Positions 45,901 through 57,870 are shown, counted from the stretch's first letter. The stretch: 64,000 bases of DNA from Sepiola atlantica (GCA_963556195.1 OY744525.1:21182843-21246842); one strand, 5' to 3'. Numbers and translations are program-made. Notes: generated from the sequence alone by a model not told the origin.

Positions 45901-46149
45901 AATAACAATAAAATACTTCATTTTTTAATAGAATGCCGAAACGCAATACTTATTTTCAGGAAGAGGGATCATATCTTGTCTCCTGCTAAATGAATGAGCT
46001 AACTGGCTGAAATAAATATATAAGTTAATTCAGTCAATTTTTTTTCTCTTCATGTCATGCTATTTGTTTTTAGCTAGCCACTGAGTCACAAGTTGGTGTT
46101 TGATCAGTATAAGATAAGAACAGCAGCTCGAATAATCAAAATAATATTT

Positions 46150-46475
46150 GTTATGTACAATTTTGATAACAACAACCAAGATGAGAAAAGCAGAGTTTCA
46201 GCCGTTTTGCCCTCTGGCCTTCTTCAGGTGCCCTGTATCAAACTTAGGAACCATAATGGTATTTTGAACCCACATTTTATTGCAGCCCTGGAGGAACACT
46301 GTTTGCATTCCATTCTCCAAAACTTCTGACCCTCTTTCAGTTAAATTGTTTGTCCTGATGCCTTTGTTCAGGATTTAACTGGGAACATTGATAACCTGCC
46401 CACTAACCAACGTCCTAGTCGTCTCGGCCGAAATGTTGTGAAATTAACAATCAAGATTAGGAAACTAATCTAGAA
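46150..46475. mobile_element. Foldback/MITE family Z, copy 3
   Basis: 'aaccaagatgagaaaagcag' and 'ccttcttcaggt' at the left, 'tcggccgaaatgttgtgaaa' and 'aacaatcaagatta' at the right, matching family Z ends. The interior is unrelated to copy 1. Confidence 0.6.
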
Positions 46476-46586
46476 ATACTAAATAATAATGAAAATTTCC
46501 CATCCCCAAAATACAAACAAATTTTATTTGTTTTCTATTAAAATTTACCAAGAGTTTTAGAGTTTACTAGATCCTCTTAGTCTAGA

Positions 46587-46690
46587 CCAGTGGTTCCCAA
46601 CCTTTTTGATAGCCTGCACTCCTAAAATATTTTAATATGTTCTCGCACCCCTTACAGTACATGTAATGATTTATTTAAGAATAAAGTTGA
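46587..46690 (+). mobile_element. hAT-like transposon end
   Basis: CAGTGGTTCCCAACCTTTTT is the common terminus of hAT/Charlie-type elements. The opposite end was not found nearby. Confidence 0.5.
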
Positions 46691-46699
46691 AAGAGACCG

Positions 46700-47151
46700 A
46701 CGAAAATTTGTATAATCAATAAGGCGAATCGGCTAGACTCTAGACGATTCGTCTTATATTAAAGTTCTTACTTCCAACCGAGGATGGTTGCTTTCTAGCA
46801 ACTGAAATATCTCGGTAGAGCTTTTATATGTGTTTGAGTTTATATTTTTGTTAGTTTGTTGATTCGCTTATCCTCAATTCTATTTTTATTTTGCATGAAA
46901 CATTGTTTCTATTATTCCTCATATATATATAGTCTCGGAAGTTTCTCAACCATTAAAACTATATAAAAAAAAAATAAATAAATAAATAAAAAAATAAAAA
47001 AATAAATTAAAAAAAAACTTATAGTCTCAAGTCTTCCAGTGGAAAATCACTCATGTAAGTCAATTTATTTTTTACAGTTATTATATTAGTTAGTTTCTAA
47101 CACTATTTTAAGGGATCATCAGTTGTTTACCATGAAAAACTGTTTCGGGAA

Positions 47152-47182
<31 letters not shown>

Positions 47183-47795
47183 CAGTCACTCTCATCAGAC
47201 GACTAATGAGCCTTTGGGTCACGGGTCGTTATGTTCTGTTTTACTGAATGACATCATCCTCTTGTTACTTCATCATTTGTGGCGTCATAAAGAATCTTTT
47301 CCTCGTGTATTCAAAATGTTTTAGTGGATGAGATCATCCATGTGTGACACCATCTAGAGACAAACAAACCAACCACAAACAAACAAACAAGATCCACAAA
47401 GTTTTAGTAGTATATAGATGAGTATTTGAGTAACAACCTCAGAAATTGGACCATTTTAAAAATAATCAGGTGCATTATTTTTTCAGGGTCGAGTGATTGT
47501 TACATTGGAGCATGAATGTGGAGGATGGGAATGAACTTTGTGTGTAACATACAAGGTTGGCGAAGGTGTGTATTTTTTTAGCGGGGGGGGGGGGTGAAAG
47601 GTTGCTGAACATGAGTGCCATCTCCCTTAGTTATTGGGCTTCGTATTTTATTGTTTGTTTGCTATGCTACTTTGGGCATCTTCCATTTTAACTATCTCCC
47701 CAATTTAACCTTCATAAAACCATTATACAGAACATTTACTCCAGTAATACAATATCCATGTACAGATCAAATTCTGTTAAATGTTTCATCTGATA
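46700..47795. other. No gene; low-complexity spacer
   Basis: A/T-rich 46960-47020, TA runs at 46920-46932 and 47156-47181, a G-run at 47581-47593. Nothing coding recognised. Confidence 0.45.
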
Positions 47796-47799
47796 GTTC

Positions 47800-48340
47800 C
47801 CAAAAAGTAGACTCCTCACACATGGCATTATCCTGTATCTCTACAAAGCCACCATCCGCCCATGCATAGAGTATTCTTGCCACATCTGGGCTGGTGTGTC
47901 ATCTACTAGTCTCCCTCTTAGACAAGATCCAAAAACGAGTTGACAACTTAATAGGTCTCTCACTATCCACCAAGCTCCAGCCCCTGTCCCATCGCTGCAA
48001 TGTTGCATCCTTGTGCTTGTTTTACAAATAATTCAATTGATTGTGCTCTGATGAACTGGCTGCTCTGGTGCCCCCTCGATGTAAATACACTAGACCAACT
48101 CGATAATCGGCTAAATCCCATCCATTCACTGTGGAGGTCCCCAGATGCCGGAGAGCCTTCTACTCTAATAGCTTCTATCCTCATGCTACCGGCCTCTGGA
48201 ACTCCCTCCCTGCCCACTGTTTCCGACATGCAGAGGTTTAAAACTAATGTAAACAAACATCTCGCTACACAGCTCCCAACTTAGGATGACACCCAAAACC
48301 TACACCCTGATTCTCAGTAGCCCCTTACGTCTACAGTGGT
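47800..48340 (+). pseudogene. LINE reverse transcriptase C-terminal remnant
   Basis: Better-preserved copy of the 476-960 relic. Across frames: 'LYKATIRPCIE' (about 47837-47870), 'CHIWAG', 'LLDKIQKRVDNLIGLSLSTK' (about 47910-47972), 'LQPLSHRCNVASLC', 'GLWNSLPAHCF', 'VNKHLATQLPT'. It is the thumb and C-terminal end of a CR1/jockey-like reverse transcriptase with several frameshifts. A MITE fragment (48345-48375) follows. Confidence 0.8.
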
Positions 48341-48603
48341 GGCCTGCCTGGTTTGGGGTGAAATATGTTAAAAAAAAAATGCTCTCTTAATTCCTTTATT
48401 TTACCATTATTTCTTAATTTAGCTCCTTCCATCAAGTGGCTTCATGCTTTGTCTGGAGCGATTTCTATTAAAAAAAATCATCCATTTCCATTTTACAATG
48501 TTTTACACCATTACTGTTCTTAATCCAATCTGTCGACTACTTCTAAAATATGTTACTTTATTAGCAAATATTCAAATGGAAACAAAAAATATAGTATAAA
48601 GAT

Positions 48604-48633
48604 TCCCGGGCAATGCCGGGTACGTACAGCTAG
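48604..48633 (+). mobile_element. Helitron-like 3' end
   Basis: TCCCGGGCAATGCCGGGTAC then GTACAGCTAG before T. The 5' end was not located. Confidence 0.65.
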
Positions 48634-48639
48634 TATGAA

Positions 48640-49105
48640 TAAAATGTTATGTTTTTTTTTTAAAAGGCATTTCGGAAATTGGTACCATTATATTTAAGAA
48701 AGTCTTATCACTGGTGTTATCTCGAAATATCATTTTTAAAATATAATGACTTCACATCTTGTTATCAGGTTTCAGTTTCAAAATATGCATCTTTCAAGAC
48801 TTTCTAAAACATAACAATGTACATTTTCGCAATGCATCTTATAAAACATAACATTTAATCATTCCTACTAAAGCTGGTTTAATACTACCTTAAACAAACG
48901 GATGAAATGGTGAAATCCATACTACACACCAGACTATATATACAGTAACAACGGACATGGAATATTTGAAGAAGGAAAGGACAAAAATACTGTCCTCATT
49001 TCTACTTGAAAAAGAGATGTTATCCTGAAATATCGTTTAAAATATATAACCACTTAAAATCTTGTTATCTTATTTTATTTTCAAAATATGTATTGATATG
49101 GCTTT
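48640..49105. other. No gene recognised
   Basis: Two partial copies of a short phrase: 48718-48790 'ttatctcgaaatatcat' to 'caaaatatgcat', and 49020-49092 'ttatcctgaaatatcgt' to 'caaaatatgtat', so an internal direct repeat of about 75 bp. Confidence 0.55.
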
Positions 49106-49107
49106 CT

Positions 49108-49155
<48 letters not shown>
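49108..49155. repeat. (TA)n microsatellite
   Basis: Uninterrupted TA run. Confidence 0.97.
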
Positions 49156-49162
<7 letters not shown>

Positions 49163-49240
49163 ATACATACATAAAAAGCAAAATTCTTGTTAAATACAAT
49201 TTATTTATATTCAGAATGTTACATTAAATAATATATATAT

Positions 49241-49516
49241 ATATATAATGATTAGTTTTATTTACACAGACATGTACAAAATCTGCGACACTGGCATGTC
49301 GATGTTATCAATCAATAGCTATTATAAACTGAGATCTCATCAGGCAGAGTTAGAATCCGATCTTAACCTTATCTCATATTTCTTTCCAAATATGATCTAA
49401 GGTTAAGATCGGATTCTAACTTTGCCTGATGAGATCTCAGTTTATAATAGCTGTTGATCGATAACATCGACATGCCAGTGTCGCAGATTTTGTACATGTC
49501 TGTGTAAATAAAAATA

Positions 49517-49525
<9 letters not shown>
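49241..49525. repeat. 285-bp hairpin element in (TA)n
   Basis: 49246-49378 pairs with 49390-49520 almost perfectly: 'cacagacatgtacaaaatct' against its complement at 49484-49503, and 'ctgagatctcatcaggc' against 'gcctgatgagatctcag'. The loop is about 12 bp. Both ends lie in TA runs. Confidence 0.95.
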
Positions 49526-49550
<25 letters not shown>

Positions 49551-49590
49551 TATATATATATATATATATATGCATATATATATATATATG
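49526..49590. repeat. (TA)n microsatellite
   Basis: TA run with periodic GCA interruptions. Confidence 0.95.
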
Positions 49591-49619
49591 AGAGAGAAAG
49601 GAAATGATGGCCCCCACTT

Positions 49620-49831
49620 AGTGTAAAAAGCATTGAGTACTTTCGGTTATCAGTATTGTAAATAAATACAAATCAATGAATGGTTTCATTTAAAAACGAT
49701 ATAATTTCTCTCATTTTCAGTAGAAGTTTTGTAGTTAGTATAGCACCAGATGCTAACCATTGAATTCCCGGTTTTGAATCTCACTTATTCTAGCCACACT
49801 GATGAGTCAGAGACGACGAAACGCATGTCTG

Positions 49832-49842
<11 letters not shown>
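49620..49842 (+). mobile_element. tRNA-derived SINE family S2, copy 2
   Basis: Partner of 38103-38325. 'gtactttcggttatcagtat', 'gttagtatagcaccagatgc', B-box-like 'cggttttgaatc', then 'gagacgacgaaacgcatgtc'. Followed by (TA)n. Confidence 0.75.
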
Positions 49843-49871
<29 letters not shown>

Positions 49872-49874
<3 letters not shown>

Positions 49875-51541
49875 TATCTACAATAAGTGAGTACACCCAA
49901 CGAATTTTTTACTTTTTACTTGCTACAACTTTAATTTTTCGTAGGATTTAAATGAAACTCGATGTGAACATAGCCATGTAGTGGTTTAATAGCTTTATAA
50001 ACTATGAAGGAACAAATATCTTTTCAATGCAAAAAAAATGAACAAAAACATTTGGAGCAAGTAACAAAAAGTGAGTACACATGAGCATTTTAAACAAATA
50101 ATCTTATTTTTAATACTTTGTATGGCCTCCATTGTTATCAATAACAGCAGACAACCTCATAGGCATTGCTTCGACTAGTTTATGAGATGTGTTCGCCGGA
50201 ATTGTGTTCCATTCACACTTGATGACCTCCTTCAGTTCGTTATTATTTCTCGGATTTTTCCCTTCAATTTTCCGTTTCAGATGCTCCCACAAATGCTCTA
50301 TTGGGTTCAAATCAGATGACATACTCGGCCATGGTAAAGTATTCACCCATTTACTGTCTAAGAACGCCTTCGTAGCCCGAGACGTGTGCTTAGGGTCGTT
50401 ATCTTGCTGGAAAACTCCACGTCTGCCAACACTTGTTAGACTTGGTAACATTTTTCCTCCAATATCTGGCAATAGAGTTTGGAATCCATTTTTCCTTCGA
50501 TGAAAGCAAGTCGTCCAACTTCTTTGGCACTCATACACCCCCAAATCATTAAGCTCCCACCCCCATGCTTTACAGTTGGCACGACACATTTATCCTTGTA
50601 AGCTTCCCCTTTTCGTCGCCACACACGCTTAACGCCATCTGATCCGAATAGATTTATTTTTGTCTCATCAGACCAAAGGATTTTGTCCCAAAACTGCATG
50701 TCTTTGTCTTTATGTTCATTAGCAAATTCATAGCGCTTCTTTTTGTGAGAAGTTTTAAGCAGAGGCTTCCTCCGGGGCATGCAGCCTTTAAACCCATCTT
50801 CATGGAGAATGTTGCGCACTGTCTGAGCACTCACAGTTACGTTTAAACTGTGTGAAATTTCTTCTGCGATGCTAGCAGCACTCCGACGTCTGTTTCCCTC
50901 TATTAGTTGTTTGATGTGCCTCTTAGTTCGATCAGAAAACTTATTTGGTCGACCGGGACGGCGGCCATTTTTGACGGTTCCAGCTTTTTTGTACCGTTGA
51001 ACAACTTTGTCTACCGTATTTCGGCTAATATTTACATGATCACTAATTTTCTTTATATGAATGACCACTCTTGAATAAATTAACAATAGTTTCACGAGTT
51101 TTTTCATCTAATTCATTGTCATGAGGAGCCATTTCCAAGAATAATATGAAAAAAAACTTTGGTAGCAATAGATCCAAGCAATAGCAGCGGAATGTAAGCA
51201 AAAAGCCGGTAAAAAGCCTTAGGTTATCTGTTAGGGTACAATAAAAAGGTGTCAACAGAAAGTTCTACTATTTATAGCTAATTGAGTACATATTTATTCA
51301 TGATAAGTGACTTTCATAACTGTGTACTCATTTATTTTACTGTGACTTTATTTTACTGTAACTGTTTTTGATCAATGTTTTTGCATTGAAAAGATATTTG
51401 TTCCTTCATAGTTTATAAAGCTATTAAACCACTACATGGCTATGTTCACATCGAGTTTCATTTAAATCCTACGAAAAATTAAACTTCTATGAAGTAAAAA
51501 GTAAAAAATTTGTTGGGTGTACTCACTTATTGTAGATACTG
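49872..51541 (-). mobile_element. Tc1-family DNA transposon
   Basis: About 1.67 kb bounded by CAGTATCTACAATAAGTGAG and its complement, with TA on both sides; the target was a (TA)n run. The inverted ends extend about 175 bp (49872-50050 and 51364-51541). A second copy of the 'gtgagtacac' motif lies inside each end (50071-50080 and 51320-51331), the IR/DR layout of transposase-binding sites in Sleeping Beauty-like Tc1 elements. It carries one broken transposase gene. Confidence 0.95.
50110..51132 (-). pseudogene. Tc1 transposase, two frameshifts
   Basis: The gene starts at ATG 51132 ('MAPHDNELDEKTRETI') and stops at 50110, about 340 codons, the usual Tc1 length. It has an N-terminal paired-like helix-turn-helix ('ISRNTVDKVVQRYKKAG'), a GRPG.P hook ('GRRPGRPNK'), then a DD34E catalytic core: 'WSDETKINLFG', 'FQQDNDPKHTS' and, 34 residues after that aspartate, the glutamate of 'NPIEHLWEHLKRKI'. 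Frameshifts lie in short A-runs near 51047-51050 (after about residue 28) and near 50451-50455 (just before the second aspartate). All catalytic residues are intact. The element cannot make full-length transposase as it stands, unless these are sequencing errors. Confidence 0.92.
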
Positions 51542-51542
51542 T

Positions 51543-51622
51543 ATATATTCACATTGCGTTAGCATGAAACATCGATGTCTGTAGGTATTTAAATAATTAA
51601 TAAATATTTATTTATAAATTTT

Positions 51623-51664
<42 letters not shown>

Positions 51665-52025
51665 TATATATATATATATTATACATGACTACCCGTGACC
51701 TACTGGATCACAACCATGACGACTTTAATTAATAAATTCATATACTGTGATACATCTTGAGAAATTCTTCTTGCATCAGTAAATAATAATACATTTTTTT
51801 ACTTCTTCATCATCCACATTGATAATATAGAAATAAAGCGACCAATTATTTTGCTATCTAATTTACATACATGTTTATGGTGTGTACGAACACACTATGT
51901 AAATTAGCTGGAAATATAAAGTCACTCTTTCTGTAAATGCTCACAGAGACATAGAGTGGTTGAATCAACATAGAGTGAGAGAGAAATACATAGATAGCTG
52001 AGAAAGGGAGAGAGAGAAAGAGAGG
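51543..52025. other. No gene; (TA)n and spacer
   Basis: TA/CA runs 51628-51680. 51560-51590 carries 'gaaacatcgatgtctgtagg', the inverted form of 40022-40042. GA-rich near 52000. Confidence 0.5.
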
Positions 52026-52029
52026 ATGT

Positions 52030-52260
52030 GTTCATTTTTTTTTTTTTCATGGAAATCGCTCCAGACAAGGCATGAAGCCGTTTGATGTAAGGAGCTAACA
52101 AGAACGAAAGATGATTATTGCAAAGGCAGGAGCCGCCTATTGGCCTTAGTCTTGAACACACCAAGGCTATAGCTGGGAGGAAAACAGTCAGCAGGAAGAG
52201 AGTTCCACAAGCCTGCAGTTTGGGGAAATAAGCTACTGGAATAGGCAGCTATATTACAAT
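52030..52260 (-). pseudogene. LINE reverse transcriptase tail remnant
   Basis: Minus strand: 'SSSLFPQTAGLWNSLPADCF'-like residues across frames (about 52240-52180), then 'VCSRLRPIGGSCLC' and a 3' UTR matching 48421-48475 ('tagctccttacatcaaacgg'). Confidence 0.65.
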
Positions 52261-52269
52261 GAGATATCA

Positions 52270-53195
52270 AATTATAAATTACAACTAGTTAGGACAATTA
52301 AAATGAAGTTTTTTCAAACACAACGCAATTCACGAGCTGAGGAATATTTTAACATGTACCTTGTGCTATTAAAGCATATAGGGAAAAAGACTTAGAAAAA
52401 CAAATATTGATTAACTCCTATTTAGTATAATATATATTATATATTTGCACTCTGACTGATATTGTCATGTAAGATTAAAGGTGTCATTGTGTTTCAAAAA
52501 GAAAATGGCTGTCCAGCATGAATTCAAATATGCCAGATCTTGATGACAAACCCGATCCGTTGGTAGGAAGCATACCAATTCCATTGGAGAAAATTAGGCG
52601 ATTAAATAGAGAACAAGAGCGACGAGTCAATTTCCAACCGAAAAACGATAACGTTTGTTAGAGGCCATTTTGTTTTCTTTTCTTGTTCGTCCTTCTTCAT
52701 TTCTGTCGAGTTTTTTGTATTTTATTGCTTGTTGTTTAATTAAATAGAATTGGGAAATTGAGAAAAATTCGCTAATTACAAAATTAAAGAATTACATTTC
52801 AAAAGCTGTGCCGTTCACACACGCACACACAGACAGAGGCAAGCGCATACGCAATTTGTTATTCAGTTACTGGTATTTTACACACACAGTCAAACGTATA
52901 CGCATGCACTTATTAAATTTAAGGCGTTCATGAACACAGACTGTAATGCGCTGAAATTAAGTTATACACATGCAATGTAATTAATGCTGTAATGATCGGA
53001 GAAGAACGTGTGCACACTTGGATGAATTTGTGTACCCAAAGGCAGTTCATGATATGTTTCAATTAGAAGCGCGCGAGCACACGGGTTAGTCGGTGGCAGA
53101 GGAAGGGGTAAACTTGCATCTCTACTCCCAAACAAAGTTGGATTTATACACAAATCAACACACAGATAAATTCTTAAAATGAATTGCACAGTTGA
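52270..53195. other. No feature recognised
   Basis: CA-rich 52815-52900; minus-strand 82-codon frame (53210-52962) without similarity. Confidence 0.4.
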
Positions 53196-53204
53196 TTTTA
53201 ATGG

Positions 53205-53600
53205 ATACACTTGCAGACTATGGAATCAGTGATGTCGGTTCAAATCCTCACAAATTTATTACGATCATTTCTGCATATGGCATAATCACGCTGACTCACC
53301 GGTTCCTGTCGGATCACCGAAGTTAAGCAACGTTGAACCTGGCCAGTACTAAATGGGTGACCATTTGGGAATACCAGACGCTGTATGTAGCCTGGAGAGG
53401 ATGTGGTCACTACCAGGTTCTATCATGCACAGAGAAATGTTAGGACAGATAGAGTATCTGTCTGACTCCTCAAGGACGTCCCCAGATGTTATGGGAAAAC
53501 AACAATTTCTGCACTAATACTGTTAAATAAGGTATGAACCTAAAATTTCCCCCCAGTCTATGGGTAAAATAGCAACTTGCATTCAATTAATCATATACAA
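53205..53600 (+). mobile_element. tRNA-derived SINE family S1, copy 2 (interrupted)
   Basis: 'gcagactatggaatcagtga' and B-box 'cggttcaaatcc' (53236-53247), then after the nested 5S element 'aatactgttaaataaggtat' and 'gggtaaaatagcaactt', matching 58005-58075. Confidence 0.75.
53276..53504 (+). mobile_element. 5S-rRNA-derived SINE with target duplication
   Basis: The head (53278-53392) follows 5S rRNA end to end: GGCATAATCACGCTGA, GATCACCGAAGTTAAGCAAC, CCTGGCCAGTACTAAATGGG, TGGGAATACC, GCTGTA. The internal A-box/C-box promoter blocks are recognisable. A body of about 110 bp follows, ending in 'gggaaaacaaca'. ATTTCTGCA flanks the element on both sides (53267-53275, 53505-53513), a 9-bp target-site duplication. 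It is inserted inside a tRNA-derived SINE. The head is too diverged to be a working 5S gene. Confidence 0.9.
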
Positions 53601-53604
53601 TGAA

Positions 53605-54180
53605 TCGTTTACATTATAAATGGTAACATTGCTGCCAGAAACCATATAACAGATTTGAAGTCAAGCCATCAAACCCAACATTGCCCAGGAATAAATCAGG
53701 ACCCCTGTACACTCCTGCTCCCAGCTTTGAACCCCATATTAATATTCTTAATTTCTGTAATTTTCATTTTTCAAGTTATAAATAAAGATTAGTAGAACAT
53801 TGTCTTTGTTGTTTATCGATATCTTGTGATGGCATCCACCCTATATCAGTTGAGCCGGCTCTTTTAAATGAATTCACTGCAAGCACGATGGTCCATTGCC
53901 AACGTTGAAACAAGTAAGAGCCAGTTTTGATTCCACCAGCGAACAACATAGACACATGGACATGGATAATGAGTTCTTCATCCTACGTCACTGTTCGGAG
54001 CCACGTTTTGAATTGGCGGCCACACCACGTCTTACAGCGCTGAATGGGAACCAGATTGATGGCTATTCAGATGAATTTGAAACCTTTTTAATGCCATAAC
54101 TTTAGCTATGTAAGATTTATATTTATGTAGTGTTTGCCAGAGTAGCATGTTTTTGATTGAATTCAACAATTTAGAGCGAC
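53605..54180. other. No gene recognised
   Basis: 53690-53790 resembles 50-150. The 67-codon frame 53896-54099 has no recognised domain; similar short frames occur by chance. Confidence 0.4.
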
Positions 54181-54189
54181 TGATATATC

Positions 54190-55170
54190 ATACTTTTTAA
54201 ATGGATTCTTTTTTTTTAATGAGCCATCACTTATCAAAACCTGGGGGGGGGGGGCACTCAGGGATAAAGGCTAAAAAGGTTTTTGGTTGGAAGATGAACG
54301 ACCCCCCCCCCCCTCACGAGAAAATTAGAATCAAATAGGTGGGATGGGCAGAAGATTGTTTAAGAGGAACTTATTATCTAAGAGGATGGCTCATCAAGTA
54401 TTTGTTTGCATTAGACTTGTTTGCATTGACTACATGTTGTAGTCGGTTGGGAAGCAGCCTTGTGGTATTTTGTTCCACAGATAGGATGTTCTAGGGAATA
54501 AACTTTGTTCATGGAAGTTTCATTTGGTTTTTGGTACAGAGAGAGAGAAAGGGAAGTTCATTTATGTGGTTGTAGCTAGGCGAGTTCTTGCTGTGAATGT
54601 TTTTCGGGGGGAGGGGGGGGGGTTTGTCGACCACCCACCATGAACATAACAATAGAGTAGAGAGAGGCTAGCAACATCCCTTCTGTGTGAAAGAGGTTGT
54701 AGGGAAGACAAGAGATCATTCGCCACTAGGGTTTGAAGTCGGTTTCGTATTGTGTCAAGGCAAGACAGAGTGCTCAGAGCAAAACCTACCATATATGATA
54801 GCAGTACTCCATCTTAGGACAGATACGAGTATTATACAGGTAAAGGATTGCATCAGAAGTGAGGTAATTTCTAGAGCGGTAGAAGTGAGGTAATTTCTAG
54901 AGCGGTAGAAGTGAGGAAATTTCTAGAGCGGTAGAGGTGAGGAAATTTCTAGAGCGGTAGAAGTGAGGAAATTTCTAGAGCGGTAGAATGATCCACCCAT
55001 TTTCCCAGCGACCTTAGCAACAGATTTGGTCTGGGGTGAAAGTCAGTCCTTGGAACTTATCAAAAGAAAAGGACTTTCTGAAGGAAAGAATCATTCATTT
55101 TAATGAGAATCCGAGCGTTGGTGGTGAAAGAAGAGCAGCTTGGTTTTAGAGGCGTTAAAAGTAATGAGCC
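54190..55170 (-). pseudogene. LINE reverse transcriptase C-terminal remnant
   Basis: Minus strand: 'LNTRICPKMEYCYH'-type residues (about 54840-54800), 'ALSTLSCLDTIRNRLQTLVA' (54778-54720), 'LQPLSHRRDVASLSLLYCYV' (54705-54645), then 'KTFTARTRLATT' (54605-54565) and '..LP....WN..P' (54510-54440). The order matches 47800-48290. G/C-runs at 54241-54254, 54302-54313 and 54607-54622 add frameshifts. A 26-bp tandem repeat sits within it. Confidence 0.75.
54855..54984. repeat. 26-bp tandem repeat, 5 copies
   Basis: The unit agaagtgaggtaatttctag plus agcggt is repeated exactly five times with single-base variants, inside the LINE relic. Confidence 0.97.
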
Positions 55171-55179
55171 ACTTTTTCA

Positions 55180-57770
55180 CCCTTCATTTTTATTAACATC
55201 TGATTTTAATGAGATTTACATTCTTAGTAACAGACAAAAATGATATCGGTTCGAAAACTTTGATTTTTAAAAATTTTCCTCATTCGCTATTTTCATATAG
55301 TCTTAACCAGTTTTTTTTTTTAATTGGAAACACTTATAGTCAGAGTTTTAGTGAGGAAACATTGTAATGTGAGATCCTGCTAGATAGACGTATTACACCA
55401 CTCATGACCCCCTCTGAACATACCCAGGCACAACTCATAGTTAAGGAAAGTGGATCTATAATTAAGTGGAATAAAATATGTGTTAAATGAAAATGTTGTC
55501 GTCATCGTCGTCTTCTATGAGTGTCCAGAAACTTGGTCACAAGAAAACTATCCAGGTCACATCGGCGGCAACCTCCAGCCCAAGAGGCAAACAGCATATA
55601 TCGGGAATCTAACATTACTTTATATTTCAGACTTATGTTTATTATGATTGTTATATTAACTAGATTTCAGACACTGTACTTTCTGACCTTATACAGGTTC
55701 CCTTTTATCAATATTCGTAACTCTCTAGGCATTTCACTCTAGATGAGAAATCTTAAACGCAATAACATGAAAGAGCCGCTGTACAGAGAGTTTTTTTTAC
55801 CCCTACTGTATAGTCGGTCATCGTCTCATTGACAAAAAACTGCTGCTCGTCTCATTCACACGTGAGTAGTTAGCTCATTGGGTAGTGACGTCTCTCAGAA
55901 GTGGTGACAGTCATATAGATGTTGATCTTTTCTCCTCTTTTTTTCTCTTTGTGATTGGAATAATGGAAGTAATTAAAAAGAACAACAAATTAACTCCATT
56001 ATTTACTCTGGGATTTACTTTTCTTTTTACAGCAAATTATAGTAAGTACATGTTGCATCTTCCCCTTCCAACCTCCATAGTAGTAGTAGTAGTAGTAATA
56101 GTAAGTATAAGCATTATAAACAGGCGTTTGTTCACTATGAGACAAACACCCAAAAGAGAGAATCAATCTTGCTTCTCTGCCACATCTATTTCCTGCTATA
56201 ATGCAACTTTCTGTACACGTAGCTCTAACCTCTAACTTGTCCTCAAATGGAAAATTCCGTTTTATTACTTAATCTAACCTTACATGGAAATTTCAGATTC
56301 TAACACACCCACTTTTAATTTTGCTACATTACATGATGAAAGAAAGGTGCAACAGGTCAAATGACTGATAGGGAGATTCTTGTGGTGGTGGGGAGGTAAA
56401 GCTTTCCTTCCTTTCCTGGAGAGGAGCTAGAACAGACCTTGTCGACCTTAAAATTGAATGATTGATTGCTTACACTTAGCAAGTAGGTTAACGTTCAATT
56501 TTGCTGATGCAAAAGTATGGAAGGAGCCAAGGGACAAAAATGTTATTAAAATTTGAGAAGAAAGTTTCCACGCGATGTTTGAGAAGCCCTGCTATAGATT
56601 GAACACCTGGACACTTGGTCAAAAGGTATTTTTAAGTGAATTATATCTAAAGGTTTCGCATTCAATCCGTTGTGAAAGAATGAAAATCAAAAAACGAACT
56701 TATAGATAATATGTAAAGACATACAGAATGGATCTCTGAGAACTTAGTGAAGTAAAGTGGGGAAAAAAGCAAAAATCAGAACGCTCTATATTCTAACAAA
56801 TAGAATTTAACCTACATAAATCAAGACTGTTTTTCCTAGAAAAAAAACAACATAATTTATCATTGGGTGAATTTAATATCAGTTGACTCTCAAAGTTCAG
56901 TGAATATAATAAATATTCAACTCAACCAACCCCGACAACTATATATTATTCAACTTCGCTTCTTTAACTCGTAAGTAAATAATTCAAGTAACTAAATCTC
57001 TAACTTACAATGAACATTATGAAAAATAAACATTATTCTATGAACAATTAACATTTATGAACTGTTTTAAAAAAACAGAATAATTATCCCCCTCCATTGG
57101 ACACTTAGTAAATGAACAATTTCATTCGCTATAAACTCCTAACAACTATTTTATGAATGTAATATTTTGTCATATAAAATGTGTTTTATTCTTACTCTTA
57201 ATGTCTCATTATTCATTAATGTTTTATCAATTGATTCGCACTAAAAAGATCTACGCTAACAACACTCCCTGTCTCAATATATCATCATCAAATTTAATGC
57301 AATTTAATAATTCATTTTAGAATAATACATAAACAACGAAATCTAGTTATGGAAATTGTTAAAAAGAAAATAAGGCAAACAGTTATTTTTTCTGTTGAAT
57401 TTCTGTAATTCTTATATTTTTTTATTTTCTGACGATTGAAACTAAATGGTTTAGTGATTAAATCAAAAATTAAATTAAACTGAATTCAAATTCGAATAGT
57501 TTTAAAAAAGAATCGATTAAAAAATGTTTCATCTTCTGTGCCTTTTTTTCTTTTCTTTGTGTGGCATTTCGAACTTAGGAACCTTTTAGTTCAACTCGGG
57601 AATGTATATGTAATTTCGAACTTAACCCTTTATTTAATCCACGAGGGTAGATTGTTCTCGTCCCATCAGCCATGATCAGATAGAAGTATTAATCATTATG
57701 TTATTCTTAGTTATTATTTAAAATTCCGTACAGGTTCCACGAGTACGACATAAATATTCCCAAGTTTGAA
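55180..57770. other. No gene recognised
   Basis: The longest frame (55885-56235, 116 codons) has a hydrophobic start and a poly-valine run from a GTA microsatellite (56080-56100), with no known domain. 56560-56600 'tttgagaagccctgctatag' resembles a hAT right end. The rest is AT-rich. Confidence 0.45.
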
Positions 57771-57773
57771 AAG

Positions 57774-57870
57774 ATGCACCTAAAAAAGGTCAAAGGTTAC
57801 ATCAGCCAAAACGCTGTGAAAATGATGACCAAAATTAGAACAGTAGTCCGAAATATCCAAAATGATACAA
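57774..57870. mobile_element. Foldback/MITE family Z, right-end fragment
   Basis: 'aggtcaaaggttacatcagc', 'caaaacgctgtgaaaatgat', 'agaacagtagtccgaaat' match the right arm at 27183-27265. Confidence 0.7.

Noticed and set aside
53276..53392. Functional 5S rRNA gene
   Set aside because: Many substitutions in helices, fused to a SINE body and flanked by a target duplication.
55885..56235. 116-codon gene
   Set aside because: Includes a microsatellite-encoded valine run and no known domain; no splice or conservation evidence.
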